A DNA stretch of 39,397 bases. Source: a virus. Positions 6,269 through 13,775 of the stretch are shown here, in pieces (the first letter of the stretch is position 1; each line of letters opens with the position of its first letter). Location: positions 1-39,397 of IMG/VR virus record IMGVR_UViG_3300025101_000059, one strand, 5' to 3'. A program made the translations under genes and the position numbers. Under the pieces are notes generated by a model. That model did not search any database. It was not told the DNA's origin and saw only the letters and a list, made by a program, of their open reading frames with translations.

Positions 6269-8674
6269 TCAAGAAAATAAATAAGGGTTAGTTCCTATTT
6301 TTCCAGGATCAAGTGTTCCCATCTTAGGAAGATTAGGAAGAGAGATTCCTGTACTTAACTGAATTTCTTCCTTAATTCCTATTAGCCAGTTAGGTGCATA
6401 TAGAGCCCCAAAAGTATCATGTAACATTGTATGAACCCTGCCTGCATTGGTCGCATGGCAAGCGAAGCAATCGTGATTCGTGATCACTGGGATATTTTGC
6501 TCTGCGGCCTCGTAACAAAAGTTGCTTAGAAAAGTAGCGTCCCAAGCATGAGTGAAATTAGCAGCAATTCCTTTATTTGCTTGTGTTGATGAAAAACGTG
6601 AAGTAATTGGTTGATCATTCAAATGAATATGAATTTTCTTTCCATATAAAATTGTTTTAACAATGGATTTCGTAGGTTCTCTGTCTGCAATCTTCATGGG
6701 CCAACCATTAGGCATTGTCCATTCAACTGGATGACCTTTAGCCATCACTTTTTTAGTGACTTGCATCAACCATTTCTTTAAATCAAGGCAAGGTTGAATA
6801 TGTTCTTTCATCTCAGCCCATAGATGACTAGCTAAATACTTGGAAGGAATTGCGACCTCATAGGTGAAGTCTTCTAAAGGAACGTAACCAAGGTATTCAT
6901 CCAAGTTCTCTACCAATGAATCGCATAAAGACATGAACGAGCCTCCGTATGGGGCTGCAAGTATTGGTTTCTTACAAAGAGATCTAGAAATACCTCTCTT
7001 CAACCAAAGCCCTGCTAGTGCCTTTTCTTTATGCTCTCCGAATTGAAGATCATGGGTCAGTCTTTCGACAACTTTCTCAGCTACAAGGCTGTATAGATCT
7101 GCAGGGGTGTCTCCATATAAATTACATAATCTGCCTATCTCTCTGTTCCTCAACAGGGCTGCCAATATTCCACACCCTGATGTGGTCTGATCGAAGCGAA
7201 CTGGAACCCCTGTTTTACCTTCCTCCAAAACTTCTTTAACACCTTTACAAGCCTGTAAGTATTGCCAAGGATCGTTTGCATTTCTCCATAATTCAACCCT
7301 TCCTAATGGGTTAGATGCCACTGTTTTCATCTCTTCAATATGTTTTTCACCCCACTTCACACGCTCATCCCAAGGTGATCGGCTATATCCGTAATGTCCT
7401 GCTGCTCCTGCTAACAACCATTCAAAACCTGCCTCATCAACAGGTAAAGCTTCTTCAAATTCAAGAATTGACTTCTCATAATCAGGCCCTTGAGTGGTGC
7501 AATATTTATTTGATGTATAAATTCTTGCCCTATGGTCGCTGTGATATGCCTGCCATATAGTCCGTCCAGCTAGTTCTTCTGCCTGTTGCATATATCTTTC
7601 AATCTTGATTCGCCTTGGTCTGTTTTGTTCTCGATCTCGATGGGCCATAACAGCCATCCGATTCCTTTCTCTTAAATCTTCTTTACTTGGCTTATTACCT
7701 AATCTCTCAGGGACAGCTTTAGGAATCTTGGCACAAGGCCAAAGACCATTAAATCCGTTATCCCATGTAATCCTCTGAATCTCAACGATCTCTTGAATGA
7801 CCTTTAAGGGACACGATTGAAGATGATTGATAACTGCAATGTATTTAGATAGATCAGCTCTTCTGTAATGCTCAATAGCAGTTGTGTCTTTCTCTTCTGC
7901 ATCTTGAATTGGTACTCGGATTAAGCATTCCTCATTTCCAAGAACTCCACCTCCATAAAGTCCTTCCCATTCTTCAGGAGGACAAACCATTGCTGAATAA
8001 GCTATTCTGTATTTATGAACCCTGCATTCACGGATAATATTTTCAACTTCTTCAGTCGGTAGAACAAACCTTGGAGTAGTTTTGCCAACCTTGTGAAGCT
8101 CTACTTTGACAAGACCTGTTGGAAGGATGTGGTTTAAAAGGAATTGACCAATATGTAGACGGGTTAAATCATTAAAGACAGGGACAGGACAGCCAAGCTG
8201 TCTCATTATTTGGGTACTGCTGATTTTGTTCCGGCTGATTCCCTGCCTCATTAAATGACGTAACTCAACAGGGCTCTTCCCTTCAAGTCTCATCAACCTG
8301 CATTCTTTTTCTATGGCAGCTCCTAAGTTCTGCGAGAAAGCTGCAAGCCTTTGTTTCCTGCTGAGTTGGTCAATCGTTGCGACTAAAGCAATAGAAGCAA
8401 TTTGATCAACACTTTTAAATGGATCAAAGAAAGGAATAGCAGCTCCATTGATTCGTGCTTGATCAGGATTGAGCAGATATTCCGTAAAGGTTTTATCTAA
8501 GGCATCAGCAACATCAGCAACTAACGAACTGTAAAGATGCTGCCCATAAGAAAGAGCACTCTCTTTCCCAACAGCTTTTAACCTCCTTTGATTTGAATCA
8601 AAAGAATCCTTGGCCCTGGACTCAGCAATTAACTGTCGCTGAATCTGTTCATCGAATGAATTTATAACTGTCAA
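6269..8674 (-). CDS. Single-subunit DNA-dependent RNA polymerase, T7 gp1-like
   Basis: 801 residues from TTG 8674; no earlier ATG fits. Recognisable polymerase motifs: palm motif A RFDQTTSGCGILAALLRN near residue 494 (T7 Asp537 equivalent), the fingers helix RGISRSLCKKPILAAPYGG near 565-580 with the Lys and Tyr used for NTP selection, and the motif C region NHDCFACHATNAGRVH near residue 733 with the catalytic His-Asp pair. It should transcribe phage genes from its own promoters. In transcription order it follows the integrase and tRNA and precedes SSB. Unusually, it is encoded opposite to the late genes it would be expected to transcribe. Confidence 0.95.
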   Translation of the reverse strand: MTVINSFDEQIQRQLIAESRAKDSFDSNQRRLKAVGKESALSYGQHLYSSLVADVADALDKTFTEYLLNPDQARINGAAIPFFDPFKSVDQIASIALVATIDQLSRKQRLAAFSQNLGAAIEKECRLMRLEGKSPVELRHLMRQGISRNKISSTQIMRQLGCPVPVFNDLTRLHIGQFLLNHILPTGLVKVELHKVGKTTPRFVLPTEEVENIIRECRVHKYRIAYSAMVCPPEEWEGLYGGGVLGNEECLIRVPIQDAEEKDTTAIEHYRRADLSKYIAVINHLQSCPLKVIQEIVEIQRITWDNGFNGLWPCAKIPKAVPERLGNKPSKEDLRERNRMAVMAHRDREQNRPRRIKIERYMQQAEELAGRTIWQAYHSDHRARIYTSNKYCTTQGPDYEKSILEFEEALPVDEAGFEWLLAGAAGHYGYSRSPWDERVKWGEKHIEEMKTVASNPLGRVELWRNANDPWQYLQACKGVKEVLEEGKTGVPVRFDQTTSGCGILAALLRNREIGRLCNLYGDTPADLYSLVAEKVVERLTHDLQFGEHKEKALAGLWLKRGISRSLCKKPILAAPYGGSFMSLCDSLVENLDEYLGYVPLEDFTYEVAIPSKYLASHLWAEMKEHIQPCLDLKKWLMQVTKKVMAKGHPVEWTMPNGWPMKIADREPTKSIVKTILYGKKIHIHLNDQPITSRFSSTQANKGIAANFTHAWDATFLSNFCYEAAEQNIPVITNHDCFACHATNAGRVHTMLHDTFGALYAPNWLIGIKEEIQLSTGISLPNLPKMGTLDPGKIGTNPYLFS

Positions 8675-8923
8675 ACGCTAAATAAATAACCTTTACATGC
8701 AAGTTATTCGTTACACGGGCGTATGACCAGCCCTTATCCCTGTTACTGCAATCGAATGAGTTGTTCTCCGAGGGCGTTGACGATGTATAATCGAGTTATG
8801 AGTTCGTTCCAAGCTAGTCATAGCCTGGGATCTTTGTTGCTTACATTCTATCCCTGGGCAGAGGTTCTGCATATTTTTTAATCAGTCGTACGAAGCGAAT
8901 ATTGTTTACAAATAAAGTTGCAA
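8675..8923. other. Non-coding region between tRNA and RNA polymerase
   Basis: About 250 bases with no convincing gene on either strand. It is the leader of the RNA polymerase gene in the leftward sense and probably holds its promoter. Leftward it includes CCAGGCTATGACTAG, which shares GGCTA with other intergenic sites, but I see no clear sigma-70 boxes. Confidence 0.4.
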
Positions 8924-8996
8924 TGGGGGTCGCGAGGATCGAACTCGCCTTAGCTGAATTATGAGTTCAGTGCATTCACCAGATTGCTAGACCCCC
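8924..8996 (-). tRNA. tRNA with CAT anticodon (Met, or Ile2)
   Basis: A 73-base cloverleaf can be drawn: acceptor stem GGGGGTC paired perfectly with GACCCCC, a D arm containing GG in the loop, anticodon stem CTGAA/TTCAG around loop CTCATAA, a five-base variable loop and a T arm GCGAG-TTCGATC-CTCGC. The discriminator base is A; CCA is not encoded. Anticodon CAT reads Met, or AUA Ile if modified to lysidine; the loop sequence fits either. It starts four bases after the integrase stop, the usual place of an attachment site in integrase-bearing phages, so it is probably attP as well as, or instead of, a working tRNA. Confidence 0.9.
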
Positions 8997-8999
8997 TTC

Positions 9000-9872
9000 T
9001 CAAGCTGCGCGTAACCTTGTCAAAGCATTAAAAGCCTTTGCGTGCTGGTCGTGTGGCATGTGGACATATCGTTGGCACATTTGTTCCGAACTGTGTCCAA
9101 GCCAAGCAGCTATTTCCAAACTAGTACATCCACGCCTCCCAAGTTTCGTTCCACAGGTATGTCTTGTTGCTTTGATAACAAAACTTTTCTCAATTCCACA
9201 TCTATTTAGAGATTTCGTGACTTGATAATTTAATTCTCTCTCAGGCGTTGTCCATACTTTGTTTTGTGAAAAAAGTTTCACCTGTCTTTTGGCAATATCG
9301 AAGGCAACAGGAGTGAGAGGAAGTGTTCTATTAGAGGTTTTATTATCATGCGCTCTTTTAAAAAATGTAACTGTCTTCTCTTTAAAATTGTAATCTGATG
9401 CAGTTTGTCTTCTCATCTCAACAGGTCTACAGCCCATCTCACATAAAAAGACCAAGAACCTTGCGATGTCCTCCCTGTTGCGTTGCATTAAATCTTCGCA
9501 AACAGCTCCAAGTTCAAGATCTTCCCAAATAATATCTTTGTGATTATCAACAGGTAAATTCTTAGGCATTTCAGGTAAAATTTTTACTTCTCCATGAATA
9601 ACAGCCATTTCTCGCATTACTTTGATGGTGCTTACCTTTGCATTAATGGTTGCAGGAGAATTATTTAGTTCTTTGGCAAGAAACTTTCTATATCTGATTA
9701 CTTCTTTGGCAGTTATATCAACGATTGGCATCCCTGGACTAAAAAAATTAACAGCTTCTAATGCTCTTTGAACGGTTGTTTTAGCACCAACCTGTCCATT
9801 CCATTGATACTTATCTGCCTTATCAAAGGATTGCTGAATGGTGAACCGATCACCTAATGAAGTTCGTTTCAT
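9000..9872 (-). CDS. int: Tyrosine recombinase (phage integrase)
   Basis: 290 residues. An N-terminal SAM-like DNA-binding part (residues 15-105) precedes the catalytic domain with Arg149 (GCRPVEM), Lys178 (NKTSNRTLPL), Lys234-Arg237-His238 (KATRHTCGT, with Lys at the first His position), His260 (WLGHSS) and nucleophile Tyr269 (CQRYVHM), in the right order and spacing. It would recombine phage and host attachment sites, probably at the adjacent tRNA. The ATG follows directly on two tandem 10-base repeats AACCACGACC (9873-9892), with no ribosome site between. Confidence 0.93.
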   Translation of the reverse strand: MKRTSLGDRFTIQQSFDKADKYQWNGQVGAKTTVQRALEAVNFFSPGMPIVDITAKEVIRYRKFLAKELNNSPATINAKVSTIKVMREMAVIHGEVKILPEMPKNLPVDNHKDIIWEDLELGAVCEDLMQRNREDIARFLVFLCEMGCRPVEMRRQTASDYNFKEKTVTFFKRAHDNKTSNRTLPLTPVAFDIAKRQVKLFSQNKVWTTPERELNYQVTKSLNRCGIEKSFVIKATRHTCGTKLGRRGCTSLEIAAWLGHSSEQMCQRYVHMPHDQHAKAFNALTRLRAA

Positions 9873-9892
9873 GGTCGTGGTTGGTCGTGGTT
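9873..9892 (-). repeat. Two tandem copies of the ACCACGACC motif before the integrase
   Basis: In the leftward sense AACCACGACC occurs twice in a row and touches the integrase ATG. The same 9-mer precedes many small early genes. Possible roles are a promoter element, operator or translation signal; the tandem form here may suggest protein binding. Confidence 0.7.
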
Positions 9893-9898
9893 TGTGGG

Positions 9899-10216
9899 TT
9901 AGACAGCCTCCAAAGATCTGATTACTGACTTACCTTTCTTAGTAAGTCTGACCCTGTAACGTCTTCCTTCTTCAGGGTCGATATAGATCTCTACAAGGCC
10001 GAGGCAGGTTTCACGATGCCTCGCATTCATGCCTAGTGAATGAACGATACGAGAGGCAGAAGCATTTGATACGTCAAATTTGTTTTCTATCTCTCTGTAC
10101 GTGCAGGACTCCTTTTCAGATATGAAGAGAAATACCTGTGCATGATGAACTGGAAAATTACCTGGGGCCAATGAGCCCACAGTTTCAAGAGCAGCGGCAA
10201 GTTTAGATAGATCCAT
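9899..10216 (-). CDS. Winged-helix DNA-binding protein, MarR-like
   Basis: 105 residues from ATG 10216. A helix-turn-helix is visible in TYREIENKFDVSNASASRIVHSLG (about residues 39-62) followed by a wing with basic residues (GRRYRVRLTKKGKSVIRSL), the MarR layout. It is adjacent to, and in the same direction as, the integrase. The 110-residue protein at 10546-10878 has the same architecture, so the pair may be paralogous regulators, perhaps of the lysogeny decision. No ribosome site is obvious before the ATG. Confidence 0.7.
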   Translation of the reverse strand: MDLSKLAAALETVGSLAPGNFPVHHAQVFLFISEKESCTYREIENKFDVSNASASRIVHSLGMNARHRETCLGLVEIYIDPEEGRRYRVRLTKKGKSVIRSLEAV

Positions 10217-10386
10217 GATTCAAACGGATCTTTTCGACAATTTGCCACCCGATAGTTTTCGGTAGAGCTGATACATAGGATAGGCCCTTTCTTTTGAAAA
10301 TGAATATAACAAGCATAGTGCCTTTGTCCTCTGGGGTGTGGACAAATCACCGATGCGACCATTTCTATGATTCCTTCTTTCATCAA
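10087..10386 (-). CDS. Possible small gene overlapping the winged-helix gene
   Basis: A 99-codon leftward frame whose first half (10217-10386) covers otherwise empty sequence and reads MVASVICPHPRGQRHYACYIHFQKK-like protein with plausible codon use; GAAGGAATC upstream of an internal ATG at 10362 could be a ribosome site. The second half overlaps the winged-helix gene in another frame by 130 bases and looks like a shadow. It could be a frameshifted or truncated gene that originally ended near 10217. Confidence 0.3.
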   Translation of the reverse strand: MMKEGIIEMVASVICPHPRGQRHYACYIHFQKKGPILCISSTENYRVANCRKDPFESWIYLNLPLLLKLWAHWPQVIFQFIMHRYFSSYLKRSPARTER

Positions 10387-10545
10387 ACATAGATCGACTA
10401 TTTAATATATCTACACGGTTTTTGACTTTCCGTAAAGTGGGAGTACATAAAAAAGAGGACTACTACGCCCCCATGTATAAAATGTACTTATAAGAGAAAC
10501 ATAATCGCTCTCATTGGTTAATAACTGTTTTAATCAATACATTTT
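10387..10545. promoter_or_regulatory. Regulatory gap between the two winged-helix genes
   Basis: AT-rich sequence without a convincing gene. It contains an imperfect palindrome GTATAAAATGTAC at 10475-10487, a plausible operator for the flanking winged-helix proteins. TTGACT followed 16 bases later by TACATA (rightward sense, near 10422-10450) resembles a sigma-70 promoter, but no rightward gene follows. Function inferred only. Confidence 0.35.
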
Positions 10546-10878
10546 TTAAATTAGCCCTGCTTCTTGAAGTAATTGTTTACCACCTTTAGCCAAACGGTAT
10601 TCATGGCCAGTTAAGGGTGATTTACGTTTCTTCCTGGTCAACAAATGAAGGTGAGGCATTTGTATTACTTCACCTTCAGCATTCCATTGAGGAGTAATAG
10701 AACGAATTGCTCTAGAAACACTACCGTTATGTGCGCCTGTTAGGTGAGTCAATTCTTCTAATGTCCTGGGTGCATCTGCTACCAATAGAAGTGATTCAAT
10801 AGACAAAACACCCATCTGATGATGAGAGTTCATCCTTAGAAAAGAAAGCAGCTTTGCAAATGCAGTGAAGTTGGTCAT
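10546..10878 (-). CDS. Winged-helix DNA-binding protein, MarR-like
   Basis: 110 residues from ATG 10878, in an ATGA overlap with the upstream gene and with a strong AGGAGG site. A helix-turn-helix is visible in TLEELTHLTGAHNGSVSRAIRS (about residues 41-62), followed by a basic wing (LLTRKKRKSPLTGHEYRL) and a final helix. It matches the layout of the 105-residue protein beside the integrase. It closes the leftward early cluster, so it may switch early transcription or control lysogeny. Its target is unknown. Confidence 0.7.
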   Translation of the reverse strand: MTNFTAFAKLLSFLRMNSHHQMGVLSIESLLLVADAPRTLEELTHLTGAHNGSVSRAIRSITPQWNAEGEVIQMPHLHLLTRKKRKSPLTGHEYRLAKGGKQLLQEAGLI

Positions 10879-11168
10879 ACTTCCTCCTTTCCATACCTCT
10901 TGAAATACCATTCACAATATTCTTCAGGTGTTGGCTCTTCCCATTTGAAATCAGGGTTATGTACCTGAGTGGTAAATGCTCCAGTTTTGAAACAATAAGG
11001 TCCATTTGATAAGCAAAGAATTTTCTTGCCATCAGTAAAAATTGCCCCAGTTTGGCAGGTGGGTTGATTAGAGGTTATGAATTGACAGCTTTCCAAATAT
11101 TTTTTGATGTTTTTTTCGTAGTAACATCCAAATTGTCTATAAGGGCTATCAATTCCATGATTTTTCAT
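10875..11168 (-). CDS. Small Cys-containing protein, unknown
   Basis: 97 residues, joined to both neighbours by ATGA-type overlaps. Four or more Cys (GCYYEK, LESCQF, PTCQTG, ILCLSNGPYC) suggest a metal site or disulfides, but no standard zinc-finger spacing is clear. The C-terminus ends EEYCEWYFKRYGKEEV. Not recognised. Its position in a run of small early genes suggests a host-takeover or counter-defence role (inference). Confidence 0.6.
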   Translation of the reverse strand: MKNHGIDSPYRQFGCYYEKNIKKYLESCQFITSNQPTCQTGAIFTDGKKILCLSNGPYCFKTGAFTTQVHNPDFKWEEPTPEEYCEWYFKRYGKEEV

Positions 11169-11395
11169 GGTGATTCCTCCTTTGAAGAATGCAAAGGTTT
11201 GGTAATGTCCTTTACTCTCTCAACTTCTTTAGCCAGTTCTTTCACGTAATACTCACGTTGCTTTTGATTTTTAATCTTGAGCGAGCGTAATTTCCTTAGT
11301 CTTTTCGACTCAGGTGGTTCATTACCTTTAAAGCAGGAACCGATAAGAAAAAAGCCCCCAATAAAGAGGGCTCCGATCACTAGACCTGCGTTCAT
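11165..11395 (-). CDS. Small single-pass membrane protein
   Basis: 76 residues. An N-terminal hydrophobic segment (GLVIGALFIGGFFLIGSCF, residues about 4-22) is followed by a strongly basic, then helical charged tail (RLRKLRSLKIKNQKQREYYVKELAKEVERV), probably cytoplasmic and coiled coil. The GSCF near residue 20 resembles a lipobox weakly. It overlaps both neighbouring genes by four bases. No known family. Confidence 0.6.
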   Translation of the reverse strand: MNAGLVIGALFIGGFFLIGSCFKGNEPPESKRLRKLRSLKIKNQKQREYYVKELAKEVERVKDITKPLHSSKEESP

Positions 11396-11502
11396 TTCTT
11401 TTCCTCCATTTCAGCTTCATGTTCCTCTTGAGCGAGGTTCATGCTGGCTTCCCATTGTTCATAGGTAATGCCATAGCTTTCATAGAACTCAGCATCAGTC
11501 AT
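11392..11502 (-). CDS. 36-residue protein, unknown
   Basis: MTDAEFYESYGITYEQWEAS... to EEKK. Start and stop each lie in an ATGA overlap with the neighbours, and a GGAGG ribosome site lies inside the end of the upstream gene. The overlaps are the main support. Acidic and probably helical; no function known. Confidence 0.55.
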   Translation of the reverse strand: MTDAEFYESYGITYEQWEASMNLAQEEHEAEMEEKK

Positions 11503-11606
11503 TTCTTTTCCTCCTTTAGATCCTTGAGAAGTTTAAGTATCTTCTCAGTAGCAATGGCAATGCGATTTATATCGCGTTCCATATCTGTGTTGAATTGACG
11601 AGTCAT
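11499..11606 (-). CDS. 35-residue helical protein, unknown
   Basis: MTRQFNTDMERDINRIAIAT... to KEEKK, a single amphipathic helix by appearance, with AGGAGG upstream and ATGA overlaps at both ends. Its last residues (EEKK) and end sequence match those of the next gene, so the two could be partial duplicates at the 3' end. No function known. Confidence 0.55.
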   Translation of the reverse strand: MTRQFNTDMERDINRIAIATEKILKLLKDLKEEKK

Positions 11607-11962
11607 TTTTCCTCCTCACAGAATGAATGCCAGGGTCGTGGTAATTGGGCTAAATACTTCAAGCAATTTTCATGTGTCATGTAATGGTCTTCTCTGAAAT
11701 CCTCGTCAAATAAATAAATGACGTGAACTCTGTCTCTATAACAGTCGAAAAAAACCCGTTCTTTCCTGTCATGCCAGTTAATAGTATGATCTTCAACTTC
11801 AAACCCGAAATGAGGTTCTTTAGTAGGATCATAATCTTTGGCCTCTTTTTGAGGCCCTGCATGATGAGCTGTCATAACATCATTATGCTCAAGGTATTTA
11901 GTCCATAAATCTTTTAAACCAGGACAGTGTTCTCCATAGTAATCAGAAGTTTTATAGACCAT
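11603..11962 (-). CDS. 119-residue protein, unknown
   Basis: Starts in a TAATG overlap with the upstream gene. Rich in Asp, Glu, His and aromatic residues (HFGFEVEDHTINWHDRKERVFFDCYRDRVHVIYLF), giving an acidic beta-rich look. Near its end (11634-11642) the codons for LPRP contain an exact ACCACGACC, about 28 bases before the next start codon, as at other gene starts in this cluster. Not recognised; probably an early accessory gene. Confidence 0.6.
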   Translation of the reverse strand: MVYKTSDYYGEHCPGLKDLWTKYLEHNDVMTAHHAGPQKEAKDYDPTKEPHFGFEVEDHTINWHDRKERVFFDCYRDRVHVIYLFDEDFREDHYMTHENCLKYLAQLPRPWHSFCEEEK

Positions 11963-12237
11963 TATTCAGCACGTAAAGAAAGTGACTTAAGAGAAATAAA
12001 TTGTACTTTTAACCATTTAAAAGCTTTAGTCATATCACAGCCGAGGGATGTTGTTTCTTTAACATGCACCCCCCAACGTAACAATATGTCAGCTTTATAT
12101 TGGTCAAAAGAAATGAACTTTGCAGCATTTTTCTTTGCTGCCAGGTCAGTCTTTAACAGTTCGATCTCTGTTCTCTGCTCACAATAAGCAGCGTAAAGAT
12201 CAGCTCTTAAAGACGTTGGCTTTAGTTCTTTTTTCAC
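11962..12237 (-). CDS. 91-residue basic protein, unknown
   Basis: Begins with GTG at 12237 (VKKELKPTS; no ATG is available) after the hairpin-motif leader at 12254-12308. Basic and mostly helical (EQRTEIELLKTDLAAKKNAAKF), ending SLKSLSLRAE, with a TAATG overlap into the next gene. It heads a run of overlapping genes to 10546, which may be one transcription unit. No function known. Confidence 0.55.
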   Translation of the reverse strand: MKKELKPTSLRADLYAAYCEQRTEIELLKTDLAAKKNAAKFISFDQYKADILLRWGVHVKETTSLGCDMTKAFKWLKVQFISLKSLSLRAE

Positions 12238-12253
12238 GAGTAAAAAAGTAAAA

Positions 12254-12308
12254 GGTCGTGGTTGATGCTTTTGAAGGCATCATGGAACCCAACATAAGAA
12301 GGGCTCCA
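12254..12308 (-). promoter_or_regulatory. Hairpin-hairpin-motif leader
   Basis: In the leftward sense: first hairpin TGGAGCCC...GGGTTCCA (12283-12308, ten-base loop), second hairpin TGATGC...GCATCA (12263-12282), then ACCACGACC (12254-12262), then the start of the 91-residue gene. Same order as the leaders at 12724, 13718 and 14110. There is no T-run after the first hairpin, so it is not a typical intrinsic terminator. Confidence 0.75.
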
Positions 12309-12316
12309 GGATGTCA

Positions 12317-12562
12317 TCATTTAATCCACTTATGAAAGACAAAAGTGGAATAATCGCCAGCTAATAACCAATTCAATCGCCAGGGTTTATGGAAATGAGC
12401 ATCGTCTAAAACATCTATACACTCAGCACCTTTTAGGTCTAAATGTTCCAATGTTTCTGCTATCTCTTTCTCTTCTCCCTCTTCTAAAGAATCAGCTACC
12501 CCGTTGACTAAATATGAAGCCCAGGGGCTCGGCAATTGTTCTTTGATAACTTCAAAGTCCAT
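12317..12562 (-). CDS. 81-residue acidic protein, unknown
   Basis: MDFEVIKEQLPSPWASYLV... overlaps the end of the 50-residue gene upstream. The N-terminal half is acidic and helical (ADSLEEGEEKEIAETLEHLDL); the C-terminal half (HFHKPWRLNWLLAGDYSTFVF) looks like a small compact domain. I recall similar small proteins in phages and plasmids but no function. Next to antirestriction genes, so counter-defence is possible. Confidence 0.6.
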   Translation of the reverse strand: MDFEVIKEQLPSPWASYLVNGVADSLEEGEEKEIAETLEHLDLKGAECIDVLDDAHFHKPWRLNWLLAGDYSTFVFHKWIK

Positions 12563-12704
12563 TAGTTTTTTCCTCTTCTCTTCTTTCTTTTATTGGTTTG
12601 TCCAAATGGTCAAACCCTCCTAGAAGTGCCTCTTGATTAGATGTTTCCTCAAGATCAAAAGATTTTGAGTCACCATCCATATTTACAAAAGTAATACTTG
12701 GCAT
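12552..12704 (-). CDS. 50-residue protein, unknown
   Basis: The likely ATG is at 12704 (MPSITFVNMDGDSKSFDLEE), preceded by CTGGAG as ribosome site and the hairpin-motif leader 12724-12778. A longer open frame runs through the leader hairpins and is not believable as protein. The C-terminus is charged (KPIKERREEEKTNGL). No function known. Confidence 0.55.
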   Translation of the reverse strand: MPSITFVNMDGDSKSFDLEETSNQEALLGGFDHLDKPIKERREEEKTNGL

Positions 12705-12723
12705 AAGAAAAAAACTCCAGTTT

Positions 12724-12778
12724 GGTCGTGGTTGATGTCTCAATGATGAGAACATCATGGAAGGCTCGAAAGCCCTCC
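12724..12778 (-). promoter_or_regulatory. Hairpin-hairpin-motif leader
   Basis: Leftward: hairpin GGAGGGCT-TTCG-AGCCTTCC (12759-12778), a second hairpin GATGT...ACATC with a one-base bulge (12734-12756), then ACCACGACC (12724-12732). The first hairpin is identical in sequence to that at 14140-14159. Lies between the ArdA-like gene and the 50-residue gene. Confidence 0.8.
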
Positions 12779-12787
12779 AGGATGTCG

Positions 12788-13366
12788 TCATTCAAAGATT
12801 GCATAGCCTTCACCTTGGATAAATTCAGCCGACCAACTATTGCAGTAAAACTCACCATGCCAGACTTGTTCCCAGTCGATATAAGACCATAAAGGCCCCT
12901 TCTCTTCTTCACGGGTCATGCTGTCATACCGGTCTTCTACAAAGTCGGCTTCACTGTCCCAGATGCCGTGATATTTATCTCGAAATTGTTCTTCAGTTGG
13001 TGGCTCTTGCTCTGACCAACAGCACTCACAAAAATATTTATAAGCTTTTAGATCAGAGTCATTAAGGTCTTTTACTGTTTGGACATAATCAATTAAATGT
13101 TGAAAATCAGGCCACTCAGTACCAACTAGACAATTACAAGACAAACCTTCATGATCATGCATTGCCCACTCTTCAGCCCCTAAAGCTGGAGAATTAGCAA
13201 TTATATGATCTATGCATTCTTGAATATCTTCAACGCTCTCGCATAGTTCCAGGTTTACCCAGGAACCATGCAAATCGCCTTGATTGTATGCAGCTAAGCA
13301 AGCGAAATAAGCATTAAATCTTTTTCCACTGCCAAGAGCTGCTGGTCTTGTTTTTGTTGTAGACAT
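12788..13366 (-). CDS. ardA: ArdA-type antirestriction protein
   Basis: 192 residues. N-terminal YFACLAAYNQGDLHGSWVNLE, then IIANSPALGAEEWAMHDHEGL, then YHGIWDSEADFVEDRY and a C-terminal LWSYIDWEQVWHGEF: these segments and their order match the ArdA family, an acidic DNA mimic that blocks type I restriction-modification enzymes. The sequence is strongly acidic, as required for mimicry. The ATG directly follows the stop of the DUF2958-like gene, so both share one transcript. It plays the role that Ocr (gp0.3) has in T7. Slightly longer than plasmid ArdA, because of a middle insertion with several Cys (YKYFCECCW). Confidence 0.85.
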   Translation of the reverse strand: MSTTKTRPAALGSGKRFNAYFACLAAYNQGDLHGSWVNLELCESVEDIQECIDHIIANSPALGAEEWAMHDHEGLSCNCLVGTEWPDFQHLIDYVQTVKDLNDSDLKAYKYFCECCWSEQEPPTEEQFRDKYHGIWDSEADFVEDRYDSMTREEEKGPLWSYIDWEQVWHGEFYCNSWSAEFIQGEGYAIFE

Positions 13367-13705
13367 CTACATAACCTCTGCAAGAGGAACAGGTGACCAA
13401 TGCAAATCTCTTTCAATCATGTATTTGAGATTGACTAATGGATTACTTTTAAACTTGCCAACACATTCCTTGAGAGACGTTAGTGGGATATATCCCAGTT
13501 CTGCTCCATCAGGATGAGCTGTAAGTTTTGTATATCCAAAAGCCTCAGAGCCCTCTTCATTAACTTCAGTTAAATAAAAGTCTCCAATTGGTCCAAATAA
13601 ATGACAAAGAACCATTGCTTTTTTTCCTTGACTATCTGTTTTGTATAGTCTTGGCATTGAATCAATAACCGTTTGAGGCATTAATTCAAGAGCTGAATTA
13701 GTCAT
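13367..13705 (-). CDS. DUF2958-like protein
   Basis: 112 residues from ATG 13705 (MTNSALELMPQ); an earlier in-frame start would read through the leader and is unlikely. The pattern MPRLYKTDSQGKKAMVLCHLFGPIGDFYLTE, then AFGYTKL, then ELGYIPLTSL and ERDLHWSPVPLAEV matches my knowledge of DUF2958 proteins, which are common on plasmids and phages near antirestriction genes. No biochemical function is established. It is followed without a gap by the ArdA-like gene. Confidence 0.75.
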   Translation of the reverse strand: MTNSALELMPQTVIDSMPRLYKTDSQGKKAMVLCHLFGPIGDFYLTEVNEEGSEAFGYTKLTAHPDGAELGYIPLTSLKECVGKFKSNPLVNLKYMIERDLHWSPVPLAEVM

Positions 13706-13717
13706 AAATAAACCTTT

Positions 13718-13766
13718 GGTCGTGGTAATGCTGAGAGAACCCAGCATGGAACCCCGAAGGGCTCCA
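13718..13766 (-). promoter_or_regulatory. Hairpin-hairpin-motif leader
   Basis: Leftward: hairpin TGGAGCCC-TTCG-GGGTTCCA with a C(UUCG)G tetraloop (13747-13766), hairpin ATGCTG...CAGCAT (13728-13747), then ACCACGACC (13718-13726) and AAAGGTTT as ribosome site. TACCACGACCAAAGGTTT is identical to the leader at 14110. Confidence 0.8.
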
Positions 13767-13775
13767 GGATGAGAT

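Noticed and set aside
12759-12778. First leader hairpins as simple intrinsic terminators
   Set aside because: No T-run follows them; next bases start a second hairpin and the motif.
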